Assembly: GCF_000177235.2 (NCBI RefSeq)
Contig: NC_014829.1
Coordinates: forward strand, 248,001 to 312,000
Direction: 5' to 3'
From: Evansella cellulosilytica DSM 2522
Lineage (GTDB): Bacteria; Bacillota; Bacilli; Bacillales; Salisediminibacteriaceae
Length of the DNA stretch: 64,000 bases
The notes under the pieces were generated by a model that worked only from the letters and a program-made list of their open reading frames with translations, searched no databases and was not told where the DNA came from. The translations under genes were made by a program, and so were the position numbers. Below, in pieces: positions 59,759 through 64,000 of this stretch (position 1 is its first letter; each line of letters begins with the position of its first letter).

Positions 59759-62047
59759 ATGAAGCTAAAAGTTAAAACCGCCATTGTCATTCTATCAAGT
59801 GTATTCACTCTTTTAGTTATTTTATTTATTTCCATTAACCCTATTATGTTAAGTCAATATAAGCAGTTGGAGCTAGAACTTGTTGAACAAAATAACGAAC
59901 GTGTAAAAAGTGCGCTAAATAATGAGTTAAATCGCTTAAAAATGATAGTACGTGATTATTCCGTATGGGATGATACATATCAATATATGCAAGATGGAAA
60001 TGAACAATATATTAATAGTAATTGGGTTGAGGACACGTTTAATACTAACAATATTAACTTTGTTGTATATATATCTGAAGAAGGTGAATTGCTATACGAT
60101 CAAGGCTATGATGCTGTCACAGACTCATCTGTACATATTGAGGAATTACTGGATTGGGAAGAGCTACAACCATTCATTTTTGAACAAAATAGCGTAATCA
60201 TTCTTGGGCATGAACACCCTATTTTTGTAGCGTCACATCAAATATACCCTAGTCTACAAAACGCACCAGCAAATGGGGTTTTGTTAATGGGGAGTGTGAT
60301 AGATTCGACTGTAGTCGAAGCGCTTTCGGCTACAACTCAGTTACCTCTCGAACTAAGCTTAAGCCAACAATATGAAGAGTCAACTGTCAAACTGTTAAAT
60401 GACGAGTTAATACAAGGGAATTATTTTTTTCCAATTGAAGGGACTTCATTGGAAGGTAATTTAAGCTTTACGCTTGATAGGGATGTTTATCAAAGTGGAC
60501 GAAGGGGTTTAATAGGCTTTTTTACTTTATACGCTTTAATAAGCCTATGTCTTACTGCTATTTGTATTTACTCTTTAGATAAGTTTATCTTATCAAGGTT
60601 CACTACTTTATCGGATCAACTAAAGGAAATACAACAATCTCGAGATTTGAACAAGAGGATTGTTGTAAGTGGAAATGACGAAATATCCAGTTTAAAGCGT
60701 GCAATTAATCACATGCTGTATGCTTTGTTCCAATCGCAAACAGAAATACAGAAGCTCGCATTAACGGATGAATTAACAGGTCTTTCTAACAGGAACGATT
60801 TTAGAAGTCGTTTTGAGGTAATGGTCAAGGCTGAAGCGCAACAGCGTATTGCTATTTTGTTTATAGACATTGACTTATTTAAACGGATTAATGATGCACT
60901 TGGTCATTACGTTGGTGACACTGTCATTAAAGAGACATCAAAGAAATTAAAAGAAAATATACCTCCAGATGCGATCGTTGGTCGGTGGGGCGGAGACGAA
61001 TTTATCGTTGCACTACCGTTTGAAGAAGAGAGGGAGGTTGTAACACTTTCTAAACAGCTATTACTTGATATAGCAAGACCCATCGTAATGAAGGGATATA
61101 CGTTTGAAATTACATCTAGTATTGGTATTAGTACAGCACCTAATGATGCGAAGGAGCCGGAAGACCTTATTCGACAAGCAGATATCGCGATGTATGAAGC
61201 GAAAAGGCACGGTAAAAATCAGTATAGGTTTTATCAAGATGTGGCTAAGTACGCATATTTTAATCATTATGTATCTCTTGAAAATGATTTAAGATATGCG
61301 CTACAAAATAACGAATTCAATATTTATTACCAACCTATTATGAATGCTGACGGAAATGTATTAGGTGTTGAAGCATTATTGCGTTGGGAGAATCGTGATA
61401 AAGGAATGATTCCACCTGATAAATTTATTCCTGTTGCTGAAGAGCTAGGGATGATGCCTTTCATTGGAAAATGGGTACTAAAGGAAAGTATTCGACAAGT
61501 GAAAAGGTGGCATGAATTAGGCTATGAGGATATTTCATTATCTGTAAATGTCTCAAAAACACAATTAGTCAGCAACGACTTTTGTTCAATTGTTAAAACG
61601 ACTTTAGAAGAATGTGATTTTCCACCAGAATTACTTGTGTTAGAAATAACGGAAAGTGATGTCGCTATTTATATGGAAAAATTAACGCTCGCTTCAAAAG
61701 TATTAACAGAAATGGGAGTGAAAATCTCACTAGACGATTTTGGAATGGGTGCTTCTTCCTTGCATTACTTAAAGGAAATTTTTGTTGATCAATTAAAGAT
61801 TGATCGCTCATTTGTAAATGGCATCCCGTCAGATTCCTTCGATAGTGCGCTACTTTCAGGAATAGTGACATTATGTAAAAAATTAAAAATTGAAGTAGTT
61901 GCAGAAGGCATAGAAACAGAGGAGCAATATATTTATTTAAAGGAAGACAACATCTCTCTGCAAGGTTATTACTTTAGTAAGCCTTTACCGAAAGATGAAG
62001 TAGAGATGTTTATAATTGAAAAAAATAATAGTATAGAAAACAGGTGA
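59759..62047 (+). CDS. GGDEF-EAL protein with CHASE4-like sensor
   Basis: The 762-residue protein has a membrane helix at 7-28, an extracytoplasmic CHASE4-like domain (about 45-235, RDYSVWDDTYQYM), and a second helix near 252-275. A HAMP-like linker, a GGDEF domain with intact GGDEF at 411-415, and an EAL domain (EALLRW at 538-543) follow. The EAL part also has ITESD, SLDDFGMG, KIDRSF and AEGIE. Both active sites look complete, so it may make and break c-di-GMP. It is a single gene. A GGGAGGG site precedes the ATG. Confidence 0.93.
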   Translation: MKLKVKTAIVILSSVFTLLVILFISINPIMLSQYKQLELELVEQNNERVKSALNNELNRLKMIVRDYSVWDDTYQYMQDGNEQYINSNWVEDTFNTNNINFVVYISEEGELLYDQGYDAVTDSSVHIEELLDWEELQPFIFEQNSVIILGHEHPIFVASHQIYPSLQNAPANGVLLMGSVIDSTVVEALSATTQLPLELSLSQQYEESTVKLLNDELIQGNYFFPIEGTSLEGNLSFTLDRDVYQSGRRGLIGFFTLYALISLCLTAICIYSLDKFILSRFTTLSDQLKEIQQSRDLNKRIVVSGNDEISSLKRAINHMLYALFQSQTEIQKLALTDELTGLSNRNDFRSRFEVMVKAEAQQRIAILFIDIDLFKRINDALGHYVGDTVIKETSKKLKENIPPDAIVGRWGGDEFIVALPFEEEREVVTLSKQLLLDIARPIVMKGYTFEITSSIGISTAPNDAKEPEDLIRQADIAMYEAKRHGKNQYRFYQDVAKYAYFNHYVSLENDLRYALQNNEFNIYYQPIMNADGNVLGVEALLRWENRDKGMIPPDKFIPVAEELGMMPFIGKWVLKESIRQVKRWHELGYEDISLSVNVSKTQLVSNDFCSIVKTTLEECDFPPELLVLEITESDVAIYMEKLTLASKVLTEMGVKISLDDFGMGASSLHYLKEIFVDQLKIDRSFVNGIPSDSFDSALLSGIVTLCKKLKIEVVAEGIETEEQYIYLKEDNISLQGYYFSKPLPKDEVEMFIIEKNNSIENR

Positions 62048-62390
62048 TTTATATTGCCTGTTTTTATTATGGGATATTATTTAATTAAAAGGCTCTGTTA
62101 AACTTTGTTGTTGATTTTCGCTTTCCGCGGACAACGCCTCAGCCCCCTTCGGGGAAAAACACCCCTACGGTGTCTTCAGCAGTTGCTTTTCCCGCAGGAG
62201 TCTCATATTCTCGGCTACAATCAACAGGGCTAAAAAACAACACTATACTTTAACATAGCCAATTAAAATAAATATTTTCTGTTCACAATAACAGTGGAAT
62301 ATTGTACGATTACAATAGGTTGTTTTGTTATTTATGTTAGCTATTATTTTTCAGTTATAATAACAAATTAAAATAAAGGATTGGTGAATC
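62048..62390. repeat. Bacillus-type hairpin repeat and operator of the kinase gene
   Basis: At about 62110-62222 lies a copy of the GC-rich repeat widespread in Bacillus (CGCTTTCCGCGG, CCTCAGCC, CCCGCAGGAGTCTC). TTGTTATTTATG near 62324-62335 is the inverse of the TAAATAACAAAA-type motif found upstream of the epimerase and mannosidase genes. No gene was seen. Confidence 0.65.
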
Positions 62391-63335
62391 GTGTATATTA
62401 TTGGAATTGATATTGGTGGAACGAATATGAGGGTAGGACTATTTAAAGATGGAAATATGATAAAAAAAACAAGTGTATTCACACGTACAGAAGAAGGTGT
62501 AGTGGCAATCATTACTAGGCTTAAGCAGCTGATAGTCAATGTGCTAGAGCAAGCTAATATTGAAATGGGACAAGTGAAAGGGATCGGTGTCGGTTGCCCA
62601 GGACCACTTGACCCGTGGAAAGGTGAGATACAATCCCCACCTAACTTACCTGGTTGGGATCACATCCCATTAAAAAAGATACTAGAAGAAGAATATAGCT
62701 TACCAGTGTTTTTACATAATGATGCAAATGCTGCAGCTTTAGGTGAGTATACATTCGCATATAACAGAAATGTTAACAATCTCGTATATATTACGGTAAG
62801 TACAGGGGTTGGCGGGGGTGTCGTAGCCGACGGACGTTTATTATTAGGTGTAAATGGCAGTGCTGCAGAAATAGGGCATATGATCATTAATCCAAATGGG
62901 AACTTGTGCTCATGTGGTAATAGAGGCTGCCTAGAAGCCCAAGCATCAGGTACTGGGATTGTTTCAAAAACGAAGGCTCTTCTACAAACAACTAAGGAAG
63001 CGTCTGTATTGAAGGGGAAATCTAAGCTTACTTCAAAAGATGTGTTTGTTGCAGCAGAAAATGGAGATGCACTCTGTAAAAGAATCATTGAAGAGGTGCA
63101 ATTTGATTTGGCATTAGGTTTAACAAATATTGTTCATGCATATAACCCAGAGATGGTCGTTTATGGTGGAGGGGTTATGCAGGCAGGTGAATCATTTATT
63201 AAACCAGTTATCGAAAAAGCGGAAAAAATGATTTTACCAGGTATGAAGGGAAGGCTCACATTTGCAGCTACCAAATTAGGTGGGGAGTTAGGTTTGTACG
63301 GTGCAGCGGCTTTAGTTGATTATTTTCAAGAATAA
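62391..63335 (+). CDS. ROK-family sugar kinase (glucokinase-like)
   Basis: The 314-residue protein has the ATP-binding DIGGTNMRVG at 6-15, HNDANAAALGE near residue 105 with the catalytic aspartate, and the ROK zinc motif CSCGNRGCLEAQASG near 172-186. ROK kinases phosphorylate glucose or related hexoses. It fits as the enzyme that uses the glucose freed by GH130 and GH1 activities nearby. GTG 62391 is used with AAAGGA before it. It has no helix-turn-helix, so it is not a ROK repressor. Confidence 0.9.
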   Translation: MYIIGIDIGGTNMRVGLFKDGNMIKKTSVFTRTEEGVVAIITRLKQLIVNVLEQANIEMGQVKGIGVGCPGPLDPWKGEIQSPPNLPGWDHIPLKKILEEEYSLPVFLHNDANAAALGEYTFAYNRNVNNLVYITVSTGVGGGVVADGRLLLGVNGSAAEIGHMIINPNGNLCSCGNRGCLEAQASGTGIVSKTKALLQTTKEASVLKGKSKLTSKDVFVAAENGDALCKRIIEEVQFDLALGLTNIVHAYNPEMVVYGGGVMQAGESFIKPVIEKAEKMILPGMKGRLTFAATKLGGELGLYGAAALVDYFQE

Positions 63336-63456
63336 CTTTCATTTCTAATATGGATTAAAATAAGTTTTTCCTATCAAAATAGTAGGAAATAGTTCACTTT
63401 TCCGAGCATACCATCTATAATATAACTAATCAATGATAGAGAATGGAGGGGAACGC

Positions 63457-63789
63457 ATGAAACGATATATGATGATAGGTGCAGCGGTTATTATATTGGC
63501 CTTCTTTAGCTGGTTTTCGTTCGGTCAAGGACTACCACATGAGCACCGAGTTGCTGCAGACCATGCCATTGATTTTATCGCAAGTGAACATGCGCTCTCA
63601 AAAGAAGCAATAAAGTTAGATGGGATTAGATATTGGGAAGAGGAAGACCGATTTTCATTAAATATACTCGATGAATCAGAAGATAAAATGTATCAAATAG
63701 CCTTAAGAGTTGCAGAGGATGACGAATTAGCCTTTATACTTGATGTAACAGGACAATTTGATGATTTCGGTTTAGCGTATTGTCATTGA
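63457..63789 (+). CDS. Small exported protein, unknown
   Basis: The 110-residue product has an N-terminal membrane helix or signal (MIGAAVIILAFFSWFSFG) and an acidic domain with HEHRVAADHAIDFIASEHALSKEAI then strands ending FGLAYCH. The shape suggests a PepSY- or 'lipocalin-like' small beta domain only faintly. GGAGGGG precedes the ATG at 63457. Function unknown; a terminator follows. Confidence 0.6.
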   Translation: MKRYMMIGAAVIILAFFSWFSFGQGLPHEHRVAADHAIDFIASEHALSKEAIKLDGIRYWEEEDRFSLNILDESEDKMYQIALRVAEDDELAFILDVTGQFDDFGLAYCH

Positions 63790-63810
63790 TCAACAACAAT
63801 ATATATTTCA

Positions 63811-63843
63811 ATCCGTGATGTTGTTAGGCATCACGGATTTTTC
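63811..63843 (+). terminator. Terminator of last gene
   Basis: ATCCGTGATG pairs with CATCACGGAT and is followed by five T. Confidence 0.85.
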
Positions 63844-63948
63844 TGTTTAGTAAAATGTCTTTTTGTCGCAGTTGCCAATGGGTAGCAACGAGAAGTATAG
63901 AGGAATGTGGATGAAGTATCTTCACCATATCTGTTCCCGAAGCTAATA

Positions 63949-63982
63949 AGGGCGGTTCAAAATCAACCTTTTGAGTCGCCTT
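63949..63982. terminator. Hairpin near the right edge
   Basis: AAGGGCGGTTCAAAA pairs imperfectly with TTTTGAGTCGCCTT. It is the terminator end of a decayed type I-like element; the upstream gene, if any, is not seen in this window. Confidence 0.45.
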
Positions 63983-64000
63983 CTTTTTATTTTGTTTTAC

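Overview
The window looks like chromosome of a low-GC, endospore-forming, facultatively anaerobic member of the Bacillaceae. The support is AT-rich intergenic DNA, strong GGAGG ribosome binding sites, frequent GTG/TTG starts, a CotF-type spore coat protein, a YteA-type protein, a CydS-type small subunit of cytochrome bd and a NirBD nitrite reductase behind a clear FNR box. No rRNA, tRNA, phage, intact insertion sequence or CRISPR array was seen.

Layout. 1-6 kb is accessory DNA: a nucleotidyltransferase, a NUDIX protein and a histidine phosphatase, two degenerate copies of a membrane-protein/DUF5412-like gene pair, and several decayed noncoding repeats. 6-9 kb holds a secreted protein and a coiled-coil protein next to a membrane-anchored polysaccharide deacetylase. 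9-11 kb is a YtrA-type GntR regulator with its ABC transporter. 11-17 kb has small membrane proteins, an msrA whose catalytic codon is TGA, a methyltransferase and a LysR regulator. 17-32 kb is respiratory: nirBD, a siroheme fusion gene, a LuxR-type regulator, cydDC and divergent cydABS. 32-44 kb has an ECF sigma factor, a ureohydrolase-like protein, a two-component system with a lipoprotein, redox enzymes (WrbA, a thioredoxin-like protein, a glutathione peroxidase), a CNNM/CorC protein and sporulation genes. 44-48.6 kb is an arsenic operon plus a LOG-family protein and a BASS transporter. 49-63 kb is a beta-mannan/beta-glucan oligosaccharide region: cellobiose 2-epimerase, GH130 phosphorylase, GH2 beta-mannosidase, GH1 beta-glucosidase, a TIM-barrel epimerase and a ROK sugar kinase, interrupted by a GNAT, a manganese catalase, a Dps and a GGDEF-EAL protein.

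How the genes fit together. The epimerase can turn mannobiose into mannosyl-glucose, GH130 can split that into mannose-1-phosphate and glucose, and the ROK kinase can phosphorylate the glucose. The epimerase and GH2 genes share an identical 16-base upstream motif, and the ROK gene has a related one in inverse orientation. NirBD, siroheme synthesis and the bd oxidase with its CydDC exporter form a low-oxygen respiration block.

Most unusual signals. (1) msrA reads through an in-frame TGA exactly at the catalytic cysteine, with a SECIS-like hairpin just downstream, so a selenoprotein MsrA is plausible. (2) Two arrays of related 52-bp tandem repeats lie 23 kb apart. (3) Families of nested hairpins at gene 3' ends carry compensatory base changes between copies, including a triple 116-bp tandem repeat after arsC.
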